Shown one piece after another: positions 8,504 through 17,438 of a stretch of 31,240 nucleotides of DNA (positions within the stretch are counted from its first letter, which is position 1; each line of letters opens with the position of its first letter). Both the position numbers and the translations under genes were made by a program. The stretch lies in the NCBI GenBank assembly GCA_036723735.1, contig DAIMGT010000048.1, positions 1 through 31,240 on the forward strand, in the 5' to 3' direction. The notes below the pieces were generated by a model, which saw only the letters and a program-made list of their open reading frames with translations, was not told where the DNA came from and made no database searches. This stretch comes from UBA4656 sp002405525. Lineage in GTDB: Bacteria > Pseudomonadota > Gammaproteobacteria > Xanthomonadales > Ahniellaceae.

Positions 8504-9227
8504 GCGCCCCGGCCGGCGGCGGTTGCAGCGACCACGCCGCGAGTTCGCGTCCGCCGAGGTGGTGGCGAAGCGCTGCGCGCAACGCACGCTTGAGTTCGCG
8601 CAGCGCGTCGACCGGCGGCATCCGATCATCCGCCAGTGCACGCAGCGCCGCGCCGCTGACCAGCATCGACGCCGGCGGGCCGCTGCCCATCCAGCGCCGC
8701 GCGCCGCGCTCGGGATCGATGGCGTACCGGGCGGCGGCTTCCAGCACGCGCCCATCCTCGTCCGCATCCAGCGGCAGTGCATAACCGAGCGCAGCCAGCA
8801 GGTCGCGCTCGAACCGGCGCAACGCCCAGGCCTGCGCGGCCTGGTCGGCTGCACCCGCCAGTTCGAACAGCACCCCCGCGTAGCGGGCGAACACCTCCGG
8901 CTGCGGGTCGTTGCGCGCCAGCACGCGCGCCAGCAGTTCGTTGAGATACAGCGCGCACAGCAGGCCCTCGCCGACCAGCGGGACGGGCACCCCGACCGGA
9001 TCGGCGCCGGCGACGCTGCCCAGTTCGCCACGGCCGGCCCAGGACAGTTCCAGCGCCTGCAACGGCTTGAGCGTGCCGCGCGCGAAACGAGGCCGCGCGC
9101 TGCGTACGCCACGCGCGACCAGGCCGACCCGCCCGTGGTCGCGGGTCAGCACTTCGAGCAGCATGCTGGTTTCGCGGTACGGCCGCTCGTGGAGGACGTA
9201 GGCAGGCTGGCGATCGACGCGCTGCAC
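8493..9227 (-). CDS. recO: DNA repair protein RecO
   Basis: RecO acts with RecR to load RecA onto SSB-coated single-stranded DNA in RecF-pathway repair and anneals complementary strands. The 244-aa sequence shows the N-terminal OB-fold (PAYVLHERPYRETSMLLEVL, GRVGLVARGVRS) and the helical C-terminal part (ALYLNELLARVL, RRFERDLLAALGYALPLD). As in other gammaproteobacteria it lacks the four-Cys zinc finger of some RecO proteins. The start is GTG at 9227. It follows era by 24 nt and is probably the last gene of the rnc-era-recO unit. Confidence 0.93.
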   Translation of the reverse strand: MQRVDRQPAYVLHERPYRETSMLLEVLTRDHGRVGLVARGVRSARPRFARGTLKPLQALELSWAGRGELGSVAGADPVGVPVPLVGEGLLCALYLNELLARVLARNDPQPEVFARYAGVLFELAGAADQAAQAWALRRFERDLLAALGYALPLDADEDGRVLEAAARYAIDPERGARRWMGSGPPASMLVSGAALRALADDRMPPVDALRELKRALRAALRHHLGGRELAAWSLQPPPAGALSD

Positions 9228-9251
9228 GGCGGGCGCTCCCCGTGCGTCGCT

Positions 9252-10145
9252 TCAGTCCGCGTAGCCGAACCGGCGCAGCGCGGCTTCGTCGTCCGACCAG
9301 CCTTCGCGCACCTTGACGTGCAGCGCGAGGTGGCAGCGCCCGCCCAGTAGACGCTCGATTTCCCGCCGCGCGGCAATCCCGATGTGCTTGAGCTGCGCGC
9401 CGCCGGCGCCGAGCACGATGCCTTTCTGGCCTTCGCGCTCGACCCAGATGGTGGCCGCGACCTTGAGCACCTTTCTTTCCCGCTTGAACGCCTCGACCTC
9501 GACCGTAGTCGCATAGGGCAATTCCGCGTGCAGCCGGCGCACCAACTGCTCTCGCACCTGTTCGGCGACCACGAAGCGTTCGCTGCGGTCGGTGACCTGG
9601 TCGGGCCCGAACATCGGCGGGCCCTCCGGCAACAGGTCGAGGATGGCGCGCACCAGTGCCTCCAGATTGTCGCGCTTCGCGGCGCTTACGGGCACCACCG
9701 CGGCGAACGCGTGTCGCCGCGCGAGTTCGGCGATCGTCGGCAGCAGACTCGCCTTGTCGGCGATGCGATCGACCTGGTTGAGCACCAGCACCACCGGGCG
9801 CCCGCAGTCCACCGCAGCGGCAAGCGCCGCCTCGTCCTCTCCGGTCCAGCGTCTCGAATCCACCACCAGGGCCACCACGTCGGCCTCCCCGAGCGCGCCG
9901 CGCGCAGTGCGGTTGAGACGCCGGTTGATCGCATTTCCCGCCGCATCATGCAGACCGGGCGTATCGACGAAGACAATCTGGCCATCGCCGCGACTGAGAA
10001 CGCCGGCAATTCGATGACGGGTGGTCTGCGGCTTCGGCGCGACGATGCTCACCTTGAAGCCGACGAGCGCATTGACCAGCGTCGACTTGCCGACGTTGGG
10101 GCGCCCGACCACCGAAACCGTGCCGCAGCGGAACGGCGCGCTCAT
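9252..10145 (-). CDS. era: GTPase Era
   Basis: Era is an essential GTPase that binds the 3' end of 16S rRNA in late 30S assembly. The 297-aa protein has P-loop GRPNVGKS (14-21), switch region PQTTRHRI, DTPG (61-64), and SAAK. The C-terminal KH domain includes VEREGQKGIVLGAGGAQLK. The G4 motif is NQVD (123-126) where NKxD is the usual form. The ATG overlaps the rnc stop codon by 2 nt (ATGA), implying translational coupling with RNase III, a conserved pairing. Confidence 0.95.
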   Translation of the reverse strand: MSAPFRCGTVSVVGRPNVGKSTLVNALVGFKVSIVAPKPQTTRHRIAGVLSRGDGQIVFVDTPGLHDAAGNAINRRLNRTARGALGEADVVALVVDSRRWTGEDEAALAAAVDCGRPVVLVLNQVDRIADKASLLPTIAELARRHAFAAVVPVSAAKRDNLEALVRAILDLLPEGPPMFGPDQVTDRSERFVVAEQVREQLVRRLHAELPYATTVEVEAFKRERKVLKVAATIWVEREGQKGIVLGAGGAQLKHIGIAARREIERLLGGRCHLALHVKVREGWSDDEAALRRFGYAD

Positions 10146-10834
10146 GGAGCCGACGCCGCTTCACCGGCGGCGATGCGATCGAGCATCTCCGAGGCGGCAT
10201 GGACTTCCGCCGCGCGGCGGCTGCCGCCTTTGCCGACGCAGGCGATGCCGGCGGCGCTGCAACGCACGAAGAACGTCTTGCGGTGCTCATCGCCCACCGT
10301 CTCGACCAGTTCGTAGTCCGGCAGAGCGAACCCCCGACCCTGCAGCCATTCCTGCAGACGGGTCTTCGGGTCCTTCACCGTCGAGGCATCACCGAGCGCC
10401 ACCAGGCGCGCCTCGATCAGCGGCATCACCGCCGCACGGCAGGCATCGAGGCCGGCATCGAGGTAGATCGCAGCCACCACGGCCTCGAAGGCGTCGGCGA
10501 GAATCGACTCGCGGCGGTGGCCGCCGGAACGCAATTCGCCGGGCCCGAGGCGCAGTTGGTCGCCCAGGGCGAGCTCGCGGGCGATGGCGGCCAGGGTGGC
10601 CTCGCGGACCAGCGCGGCGCGCAGGCGGGTCAGTTCGCCTTCGCTGGCCTGCGGGTGCCGCGCGTGCAGCGCCTCGGCCACCAGCAGTCCCAGCACCGCG
10701 TCGCCCAGGAACTCCAGACGTTCGTTGTTGGCCCGGCCGACGCTGCGGTGGGTCAGCGCGATTTCCAGCAGTGCGGGGTCGGCGAAGCGGTACGCCAGGC
10801 CGCGCAGCGTGCGTGCCGGCTCCCGCGCGGGCAT
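10142..10834 (-). CDS. rnc: Ribonuclease III
   Basis: RNase III cleaves double-stranded RNA in rRNA precursor processing and mRNA turnover. The catalytic domain has NNERLEFLGDAVLGLLVAE with its acidic metal ligands and ESILADAFEAVVAAIYLDAG. The C-terminal double-stranded RNA-binding domain runs from DPKTRLQEWLQGRGFALPDY to the GKGGSRRAAEVHAASEMLD motif. I prefer the ATG at 10834 (MPAREPARTLRGLAYRF, about 230 aa), which avoids running into the neighbouring DUF4845 gene. An in-frame start at 10915 would add 27 residues overlapping it. Confidence 0.92.
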   Translation of the reverse strand: MPAREPARTLRGLAYRFADPALLEIALTHRSVGRANNERLEFLGDAVLGLLVAEALHARHPQASEGELTRLRAALVREATLAAIARELALGDQLRLGPGELRSGGHRRESILADAFEAVVAAIYLDAGLDACRAAVMPLIEARLVALGDASTVKDPKTRLQEWLQGRGFALPDYELVETVGDEHRKTFFVRCSAAGIACVGKGGSRRAAEVHAASEMLDRIAAGEAASAP

Positions 10835-10862
10835 CACGGCGGCGCCCAAGCCTGTAACGCGG

Positions 10863-11249
10863 TCAAGGCGCTCCACCCCCGCCGCCGAGGACTTCGGTAT
10901 GGTCGAAGGTGGCAACGTACTCGAGGTTGTACATCAGCGGCCCGCGGCGCTCGTAGCGCACGTTCAGGACGTAGTTCATGCCCTGGCGCGTCACGCGCAC
11001 GTTCTGGCCCTTCGGCGTGCTGACGTAGGAGATGTTGAAGCGGCGGTCGAGCGCCTCGCGGATTTCGACTGGCGTGCGACTCGCGATCCCCGGTTCGGCG
11101 GCCACTCCCTTCATCGCGCCGACCACGTTGTAGTACTCCGTGTAGACCGGGAACAGGCGCATGATCACAAAAGCGAAGAACCCGACCAGCACCAGCAGAA
11201 TCAGGAAACCGAGCAGCGTGATCCCGGCTTGAGAATGGTGGCGGCGCAT
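10863..11249 (-). CDS. DUF4845 family inner-membrane protein
   Basis: A 128-aa protein with a short basic N-terminus (MRRHHSQ) followed by one membrane helix (AGITLLGFLILLVLVGFFAF) and a periplasmic domain starting MRLFPVYTEYYNVVGAMKGV. The helix region looks like type IV pilin-type N-terminal segments (GITLLGF), as is usual for this family. DUF4845 genes typically lie between lepB and rnc, as here; the function is unknown. An alternative GTG at 11276 overlaps the lepB stop codon (GTGA) and would add nine residues. Confidence 0.85.
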   Translation of the reverse strand: MRRHHSQAGITLLGFLILLVLVGFFAFVIMRLFPVYTEYYNVVGAMKGVAAEPGIASRTPVEIREALDRRFNISYVSTPKGQNVRVTRQGMNYVLNVRYERRGPLMYNLEYVATFDHTEVLGGGGGAP

Positions 11250-11272
11250 GAGTTGGGGCCCCGTAAGGAGGT

Positions 11273-12073
11273 TCACTTGATCACGGTGCCGATCCGTCCG
11301 AAGTCGACGCCGCCGTTTCGCCTGTCCCAGTTCATCCAGATCAGGAAGGCCTTTCCGACCAGGTTCTCCTCGGGCACGAAACCCCAGAAGCGACTGTCTT
11401 GGCTGTTGTCGCGATTATCGCCCAAAACAAAATAGTGGCCAGCCGGCACGGTCCAGGGGCCCTCGTGCACAGGGTAGAAGCCGCTGCCGCTGCGACGCTG
11501 CAGGATCTGGTGCTCGATATCGAAGAGTCGCTCGATCTTCAGGACACTTCCGGTCATTTCGGCGCCCGCACCCTCGCCTCGATACGCGCCGATCTGCTCC
11601 TGCGCCACCGCCTGATCGTTGACGTAAACAATCTTGTCGCGGTAGGAGACGCGATCGCCAGGCAGCCCGACCACACGCTTGATGTAGTCGATCCGCGGAT
11701 CCTGCGGGAAGCGGAAAACCACCACGTCGCCGCGACGCGGCTCGCCGAGCGCGAGCAGCTTGTGGTGGCTCACCGGCAGACGGATTCCGTAGGCGAACTT
11801 GTTGACCAGGATGAAGTCGCCGATCAGCAGGGTCGGCATCATCGAGCTGGACGGGATCCGGAACGGCTCGGCGAGGAACGAGCGGATCACCAGCACGGCC
11901 AGGATCACCGGGAAGAAGGACCGGCAGTACTCGACGATCACCGGCTCGCGAGCGTCGGCGTTGCCCGCCAGACGCCTGCGCCGGAACAGCAAATGGTCGA
12001 TCGCCCAGACCAGCCCGGTGAAAGCCGTCAGGCCGACCAGCAGAGCGGCGAAATCGAGGTCGAGATTTTCCAT
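11273..12073 (-). CDS. lepB: Signal peptidase I
   Basis: LepB removes signal peptides from Sec and Tat exported proteins at the outer face of the inner membrane. The 266-aa protein has two N-terminal membrane segments (FAALLVGLTAFTGLVWAI and FFPVILAVLVIRSFLAEPF), the catalytic Ser77 in PSSSMMPTLLIGDFILVNK, the general base Lys132 in YIKRVVGLPGD, and GDNRDNSQDSRFWGFV near the C-terminus. The start ATG at 12073 has AGGGA close upstream. It follows lepA by 28 nt, the standard order. Confidence 0.95.
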   Translation of the reverse strand: MENLDLDFAALLVGLTAFTGLVWAIDHLLFRRRRLAGNADAREPVIVEYCRSFFPVILAVLVIRSFLAEPFRIPSSSMMPTLLIGDFILVNKFAYGIRLPVSHHKLLALGEPRRGDVVVFRFPQDPRIDYIKRVVGLPGDRVSYRDKIVYVNDQAVAQEQIGAYRGEGAGAEMTGSVLKIERLFDIEHQILQRRSGSGFYPVHEGPWTVPAGHYFVLGDNRDNSQDSRFWGFVPEENLVGKAFLIWMNWDRRNGGVDFGRIGTVIK

Positions 12074-12101
12074 CTGTCCCTGCGCGGTGTGAGGGGGCCG
12101 T

Positions 12102-13898
12102 TCAGCCCTTGGAGTCGAGTTGCAGCACGGCGAGGAAAGCCTCCTGCGGGATCTCCACACGCCCGACCTGCTTCATGCGCTTCTTGCCTTCCTTCTGCTT
12201 CTCCAGCAGCTTGCGCTTGCGGCTCACGTCGCCGCCGTAGCACTTGGCCAGCACGTTCTTGCGCAGCGCCTTGACCGTGGAGCGCGCGATCACCTGCGCG
12301 CCGATCGCGGCCTGGATCGCGACGTCGAACATCTGCCGCGGGATCAGCTCGCGCATCTTCTCCACCAGGTCGCGGCCGCGGCGGTCGGCCGCCGAACGAT
12401 GCACGATCAGCGACAGCGAATCGACCTTGTCGCCGTTGACCAGGATGTCGAGGCGAACGAAGGGACCGGGCTCGAAGCGGATGAAGTGGTAGTCCAGCGA
12501 CGCGTAGCCCCGGCTGACCGACTTCAGCTTGTCGAAGAAATCGAGCACCACCTCGGCCAGCGGCAGCTCGTAGGAGATCTGGACCTGCGATCCCAGGTAG
12601 GTGATCGAGCGCTGCACGCCGCGCTTTTCCTCGCACAGCTTGATGACGCCGCCGATATAGTCCGGCGGGGTGAGGATGTTGGCGAGGATGATCGGCTCGC
12701 GGATCTGCTCGACCTTGCTGACGTTGGGCAGCTTGGCCGGGTTGTCCAGCGAGACCACGTCGCCGTCGGTGGTCAGGATCTCGTAGACCACGGTCGGGGC
12801 GGTGGTGATCAGGTCGAGGTCGTACTCGCGCTCCAGGCGCTCCTGCACGATGTCCATGTGCAACAGGCCCAGGAAGCCGCAGCGGAAGCCGAAGCCCATC
12901 GCCTCGGAGTTCTCCGGCTCGAAGCGCAGCGCGGCGTCGTTGAGGCGCAGCTTCTCCAGCGCCTCGCGCAACTTCGGGTAGTCGTCGGCCTCGGTCGGGA
13001 ACAGGCCCGCGAACACGCGCGGCTGCATCGCCTGGAAGCCAGGCAGCGCGGCGGCCGCCGGCGCGTTGGCCAGAGTGATGGTGTCGCCCACCGGGGCGCC
13101 GAACACGTCCTTGATCGAGGCGCAGATGAAGCCCACCTCGCCGGACCCGAGGCGAGCGGTGACCTTGCGCTTGGGCGTGAACACGCCGACCTGGTCCACC
13201 TCGTGGGTGCGGCCGGTGCTCATCACGACGATCTTGTCGCGCGGCTTGATCTCGCCCTGCATCACGCGCACCAGCGACACCACGCCGAGGTAGTTGTCGA
13301 ACCAGGAGTCGATGATCAGCGCCTGCAGGCGGTCGGTGTCACGCGGCTTCGGCGGCGGGATGCGGGCGACGATCGCCTCCAGCACCTCGCGCACGTTGAG
13401 TCCGGTCTTGGCGCTGATCGACACCGCGTCCGAGGCGTCGATGCCGATCACGGCCTCGATCTCGCCCTTGACCTTCTCCGGATCGGCGGTCGGCAGGTCG
13501 ATCTTGTTCAGGACCGGGATCACCTCCAGGCCCATCTCCACCGCGGTGTAGCAGTTGGCGACCGACTGCGCCTCCACGCCTTGCGCGGCATCGACCACCA
13601 GCAGGGCGCCCTCGCAGGCGGCCAGCGAGCGGCTGACCTCATAGGAGAAGTCGACGTGTCCCGGCGTGTCGATGAAGTTCAGCTGGTAGACCTTGCCGTC
13701 CTTCGCGGTGTACGGCAGCGACACCGACTGCGCCTTGATGGTGATCCCGCGCTCGCGCTCGATCGGGTTCGAGTCGAGGACCTGGGCCTCCATCTCGCGC
13801 TCTTCCAGACCGCCGCAGATCTGGATGATGCGGTCGGCCAGGGTCGACTTTCCGTGGTCGACGTGGGCGATGATGGAGAAATTGCGGATATGGTCCAT
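12102..13898 (-). CDS. lepA: Elongation factor 4 (LepA)
   Basis: A 598-aa translational GTPase (EF4) that binds ribosomes and is linked to back-translocation and 30S biogenesis under stress. Motifs: IAHVDHGKSTLADRI (G1), ERGITIKAQSV (G2), DTPGHVDF (G3), LNKIDLP (G4), SAKTG (G5). The C-terminal LepA-specific domain ends with KCYGGDVSRKRKLLEKQKEG. It is the full family length and intact. It lies between mucD and lepB on the same strand, with 132 nt to mucD. Confidence 0.97.
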   Translation of the reverse strand: MDHIRNFSIIAHVDHGKSTLADRIIQICGGLEEREMEAQVLDSNPIERERGITIKAQSVSLPYTAKDGKVYQLNFIDTPGHVDFSYEVSRSLAACEGALLVVDAAQGVEAQSVANCYTAVEMGLEVIPVLNKIDLPTADPEKVKGEIEAVIGIDASDAVSISAKTGLNVREVLEAIVARIPPPKPRDTDRLQALIIDSWFDNYLGVVSLVRVMQGEIKPRDKIVVMSTGRTHEVDQVGVFTPKRKVTARLGSGEVGFICASIKDVFGAPVGDTITLANAPAAAALPGFQAMQPRVFAGLFPTEADDYPKLREALEKLRLNDAALRFEPENSEAMGFGFRCGFLGLLHMDIVQERLEREYDLDLITTAPTVVYEILTTDGDVVSLDNPAKLPNVSKVEQIREPIILANILTPPDYIGGVIKLCEEKRGVQRSITYLGSQVQISYELPLAEVVLDFFDKLKSVSRGYASLDYHFIRFEPGPFVRLDILVNGDKVDSLSLIVHRSAADRRGRDLVEKMRELIPRQMFDVAIQAAIGAQVIARSTVKALRKNVLAKCYGGDVSRKRKLLEKQKEGKKRMKQVGRVEIPQEAFLAVLQLDSKG

Positions 13899-14030
13899 TC
13901 AGGGGGGCCCGTGGCTCGCGCCCGTCGGGCTCAGGAGAAGGCGCGGGATTATCGCAGAAACGAAGGCGCGCAACGCGCGAAGGCCGCCCGGCGCGAACCG
14001 GACGGCTTTCGGCAGCCGCGGAGCGACGGC

Positions 14031-15452
14031 TCAGCGGGGCTTCGGGTCGGGGCGCACGGCGATGAAGGAGCTGTTGTCACCACGCCGGACCAGCAGCATC
14101 GCGGTCTGGTCCGGGCGCAGGGCCTCGACCGCCGCTTCGAACTCCGCTGCCGACCCGACCCGCGTGCGACCGACCATCAGCACCACGTCGCCCGGCTGCA
14201 GTCCGGCTCGCTGCGCCGACGCGCCTTCGACGCGCTCGACCACCACCCCACCCTGCGCGCCCAGGGTCTCCCGCTCCTCGGCGGTTGCACCGCGCACCAC
14301 CAGGCCCAGCGCGCTCCCGCCCGGCGGGACCTTGGCGGCTTCGGGAGCCGGCTCCGGTCGGTCTTCGTCGAGCTCACCCACCACCACCGGCAGATCCAGG
14401 GTCTTGCCATCGCGGAACAGCGTCACGCGCGCCCGCGCGCCAGGCGCAGTGGCACCGACCAGCGGTGGCAGTTCGCTGGAATCGCCGATCTCTGTGCCGT
14501 TGAACGACAGGATCACGTCGCCGGTCTTCACCCCGGCCTTCTCGGCCGCCGACCCGGACTGCACCTGCCCGACGAGGGCGCCGCCGGTGCGTGGCAGCTT
14601 CCACTCCTCGGCCACCTCGCGCGTCACCCGCTGGATGTTCACCCCCAGCACACCGCGCGACACGCGGCCCTTGGTCCGCAACTGCTCGGTGACCGACTTC
14701 GCGAGATTGACCGGAATCGAGAACGACAGCCCGATGGAGCCGCCGCTGGTGGACAGGATCTGCGAGTTGATGCCGACCACCTCACCGGCGAGATTGATCA
14801 GCGGACCACCCGAATTGCCGCGGTTGATCGCGACGTCGGTCTGGATGAACGGCACATAGCGCTGGGTGCTGTCGAACTGGTTGCTGCGGCCGACCGCAGA
14901 AACGATGCCGGCGGCCACGCTGTACTCGAGCCCCAGTGGCGAGCCGATCGCCACCACCCACTGCCCCGGCTTCAGCGCGTCGGAATCGCCGAGCGTCACG
15001 GTCGGCAGATCCTTGGCCTCGATCTTGAGCAGTGCAACGTCGCTCTGCGGATCGGAGCCGACAACCCTGGCGGTGTACTCGCTGCGGTCCTTGAGCCGCA
15101 CGGTAACCTCGTCGGCGCCATCGACCACATGGTGATTGGTGAGCAGGAAGCCGTCGGCCGAGATGATGAAGCCCGAGCCGCCGGAAATGCGCTCGGGCGT
15201 CAGGCCACGGTGCGGGTTCGGCATGCCGGGACCGAAGAAGCGGCGAAACAACTCCGGCATGTCCTCCGGGTCGATCTGCGACGGGTCCTCCGCAGAGCCC
15301 GCACCGGTCTTGCGGGCCGTGATGTTGACCACGGCCGGCGCGTTCTTCTCCACCAGCGGCACGAAGTCGGGCAACTGCGCCGCAGCGGGGGCCGAGAGCA
15401 CCGCGGCGATCAGCAGCGCGGAGAGGGTCAGAAACCGGTTTGCGTGGCGCAT
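14031..15452 (-). CDS. mucD: Periplasmic serine protease MucD (DegP/HtrA family)
   Basis: A 473-aa HtrA-family protease/chaperone that degrades misfolded envelope proteins and dampens the sigma-E response. It has a signal peptide (residues 1-26, ending SAPAAA). The trypsin-like domain has triad His108 (LLTNHHVVDGAD), Asp138 (DPQSDVALLKI) and Ser214 (NRGNSGGPLINL). Two PDZ domains follow (GVLGVNIQRVTREVAEEW and GLQPGDVVLMVGRTRV). The start region has two in-frame ATGs (15461 and 15452). The 5' end overlaps the rseC 3' end by about 25 nt. It is the last gene of the rpoE regulatory set before lepA. Confidence 0.93.
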   Translation of the reverse strand: MRHANRFLTLSALLIAAVLSAPAAAQLPDFVPLVEKNAPAVVNITARKTGAGSAEDPSQIDPEDMPELFRRFFGPGMPNPHRGLTPERISGGSGFIISADGFLLTNHHVVDGADEVTVRLKDRSEYTARVVGSDPQSDVALLKIEAKDLPTVTLGDSDALKPGQWVVAIGSPLGLEYSVAAGIVSAVGRSNQFDSTQRYVPFIQTDVAINRGNSGGPLINLAGEVVGINSQILSTSGGSIGLSFSIPVNLAKSVTEQLRTKGRVSRGVLGVNIQRVTREVAEEWKLPRTGGALVGQVQSGSAAEKAGVKTGDVILSFNGTEIGDSSELPPLVGATAPGARARVTLFRDGKTLDLPVVVGELDEDRPEPAPEAAKVPPGGSALGLVVRGATAEERETLGAQGGVVVERVEGASAQRAGLQPGDVVLMVGRTRVGSAAEFEAAVEALRPDQTAMLLVRRGDNSSFIAVRPDPKPR

Positions 15453-15910
15453 GGCGTGCATTCTTGGTCGGGGGAAGGTTGAGCGATCAGGGTGAACTGT
15501 GGGGACGCCCGCGCGCCGATCAAGGCTGCACCGGCGATGCCGGCTGCCAGACCCGCCATCGCGCCGAGCGCCACCAGCGCGTCGCGCGTGCCGCCGATGG
15601 CCGGAGCAAAGGCAATCGCGCCCAGCGCGCCGACCAGCATGCCGGCGAGCGGTACGCCGTAGAGCCGGCGCGCAATGACGACCAGGTCGGCGGGCGCGAC
15701 CCTGAGCAGCAGCGCGTCGCCGACCGCGATGCCGGATGGGAGGCGCGATCGCGCGAGCCGCAACACCGAACCACCGCCGATGCCGGCAACGATACCGTGA
15801 CAACGACCGCTGCACCCGGCGCAGCCCTCGCACGATGGCGCGACCGCGAGCAACGCAGATTCGGCGTCGACCGTCACCACCCGCAGCCGTCGACCGAAGG
15901 CTGCGCTCAC
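15428..15910 (-). CDS. rseC: RseC/MucC family inner-membrane protein
   Basis: A 160-aa protein of the RseC/MucC family, implicated in tuning sigma-E activity and in reduction of SoxR. It has an N-terminal cytoplasmic cysteine cluster CEGCAGCSGRC (C-x2-C-x2-C-x3-C), consistent with an iron-sulfur or redox site, then two membrane helices (VPLAGMLVGALGAIAFAP and LVALGAMAGLAAGIAGAALI). The start GTG at 15910 overlaps the rseB stop codon (GTGA), so translation is probably coupled. The 3' end runs into mucD. Confidence 0.85.
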   Translation of the reverse strand: MSAAFGRRLRVVTVDAESALLAVAPSCEGCAGCSGRCHGIVAGIGGGSVLRLARSRLPSGIAVGDALLLRVAPADLVVIARRLYGVPLAGMLVGALGAIAFAPAIGGTRDALVALGAMAGLAAGIAGAALIGARASPQFTLIAQPSPDQECTPCATQTGF

Positions 15911-16812
15911 GGCGCGCGGCGCACCGCGCCGGCGATTCGCGCCACGGTCGCGGCCGGCAGATCGCCGACCACCACCACGTGGGCATCCTGCAGCGCCCGA
16001 CCATAGGCGTTCACGGCGCCGCGTCGCGCCGGGCCGACCAGACCGCCGCCCGACGGCTCGATGTAGACCGACAGCGACGCCAGTCCGTCCGAGAACAGAA
16101 GGTGCTCGCTGTCCTTGGCGGACTGCGGGCGGGCAATCAGGCGGAACCCGGTCGGTAGTGCACCGACCTGCCAGCCCGATGGATCCACCGGCGCCGCGGC
16201 CGCCGCCGCTTCGCGGGCCGCCAGGCCCGATTCGCGCAGCCGCAGGCTGGTGAAGGCGAGCTGCTCCACCGCCTCGCCGTCCGGTGCGCGAACCATCGAC
16301 GCGAGGAGCATGCCGCTGGCTCGCTCCAGCCACAGGCGAAAGGCATAGCGATCGCTGTCGAGTGGCTCGGCGTCGAGGACCGTGGCCTCGAAGCCGGCGA
16401 CGCGGTCGGCGCCGGCGACGCTGAAGCGGTAGGACTGTGCGAGCCGCGTGACCTGGGCAGGCTCCGTTGCCGACAGCTCGAGGCGCGGCACGAGCGTCGC
16501 CGTGACCATGCCGCGAGGCGTCAGGCAGCGCAACTCGGCGCCTGCGCGGAACAGTTCACGGCGATCACCGCTGAGCGTGACCAGGCGATCCACGGGGCCG
16601 TCGACACCCTGGATGCGCGTCACCTGTACCGCGTCGACGCGACCGTCGCGGACATAGACGAAGACGCCCTCGTACTCCAGCGCCTGCAGCGATCGCGACA
16701 TCCTTTCCAGCAGCACCGCGGGCTGTTCCGCGGCCGCCTCGGCCGCTGCGCCGGACGGGTTTGCCGCGGCCAGCGCCGCCAGCAGGCAGAAAGGGACTGT
16801 GCGGCGCATCAT
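15907..16812 (-). CDS. rseB: Sigma-E regulatory protein RseB/MucB
   Basis: A 301-aa periplasmic lipid/LPS sensor that binds the anti-sigma factor RseA and protects it from DegS cleavage. It has a signal peptide (FCLLAALAAANPSGAAA), then a LolA-like domain with LLERMSRSLQALEYEGVFVY, the typical MucB opening, and a C-terminal domain with GWQVGALPTGF and HLLFSDGLASLSVYIE. It is intact. The tandem ATGs (16812, 16809) overlap the rseA stop codon, implying coupled synthesis with its partner. Confidence 0.92.
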   Translation of the reverse strand: MMRRTVPFCLLAALAAANPSGAAAEAAAEQPAVLLERMSRSLQALEYEGVFVYVRDGRVDAVQVTRIQGVDGPVDRLVTLSGDRRELFRAGAELRCLTPRGMVTATLVPRLELSATEPAQVTRLAQSYRFSVAGADRVAGFEATVLDAEPLDSDRYAFRLWLERASGMLLASMVRAPDGEAVEQLAFTSLRLRESGLAAREAAAAAAPVDPSGWQVGALPTGFRLIARPQSAKDSEHLLFSDGLASLSVYIEPSGGGLVGPARRGAVNAYGRALQDAHVVVVGDLPAATVARIAGAVRRAP

Positions 16813-17438
16813 CGCGGGGCAATCTGGGCCGGTTCGGCGACCTGCGGACGCATCGGGACGGGAGGCGCCTCGGCTGGCGTCGCGACCACATTCACGTAAG
16901 GCACGAACCCGCCGCGCGGCGTACCCGCAGCCGCACCGCCATGGCGCAGGAAGTACGACTCGACCCGCGGGTCGAAGGGCCCGGCGACCGACAGCGGCGC
17001 CCAGGTCCGGTCGCTCGCGCGCTGCAACTCGTTGGCCGGAGCCCGCAGCGCGAGATCGGTGGTCGACAGCGGCGCGACATCCGTCAGCGACGGTCCGCCC
17101 ATCGGTGCATCGGGCGACGACGGCACGATCGCGAACAGGGACAGCGCGGCGACCCCGGCCGCGATCGCGGAACCGAGCGCAGCCCGCCGCCAACTGCCGA
17201 CGGCGGCCGGCGCGGCCTCGGCCCGCAAGCGTGCGGCGACGGCGTCGGCGAATCCGGGGGCGGGAAGCACGCCGTGCTCGCGGCGCAGACAGGCACGCAC
17301 CAAATGCATACGCTGCCACGCAATGCCCATCCCGGGGTCCGCATCCATGCGGCGCAGCAGGAATCGGGTCTGGTCCGCGCCGAGTTCGCCGTCGACCAGG
17401 GCGGAAAGTTGCTCGCGGAGGCTGGGTTCGTTGCTCAT
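16809..17438 (-). CDS. rseA: Anti-sigma-E factor RseA/MucA
   Basis: A 209-aa single-pass inner-membrane anti-sigma factor that holds RpoE inactive and is destroyed by regulated proteolysis upon envelope stress. The N-terminal cytoplasmic domain (LREQLSALVDGELGADQTRF, WQRMHLVRACLRRE) matches the RseA N-terminal family. A membrane helix lies around residues 88-106 (LGSAIAAGVAALSLFAIVP). The periplasmic tail is Ala/Pro-rich. It overlaps rpoE upstream and rseB downstream by 4 nt each (ATGA). Confidence 0.92.
   Translation of the reverse strand: MSNEPSLREQLSALVDGELGADQTRFLLRRMDADPGMGIAWQRMHLVRACLRREHGVLPAPGFADAVAARLRAEAAPAAVGSWRRAALGSAIAAGVAALSLFAIVPSSPDAPMGGPSLTDVAPLSTTDLALRAPANELQRASDRTWAPLSVAGPFDPRVESYFLRHGGAAAGTPRGGFVPYVNVVATPAEAPPVPMRPQVAEPAQIAPR

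Noticed and set aside
7649..9112. In-frame upstream extension of rlmD to 9112
   Set aside because: It would run antisense through the receiver-Hpt gene and overlap recO; the TTG at 7648 with AGGAG fits the family N-terminus.
13899..14030. Possible promoter or small gene between mucD and lepA
   Set aside because: No convincing -35/-10 pair, hairpin or open frame could be seen in the 132 nt.
12120..15482. An 1120-codon open frame on the plus strand opposite lepA and mucD
   Set aside because: It runs antisense to two unmistakable full-length genes, is full of His/Arg/Gln from GC-rich antisense codons and resembles no protein family.
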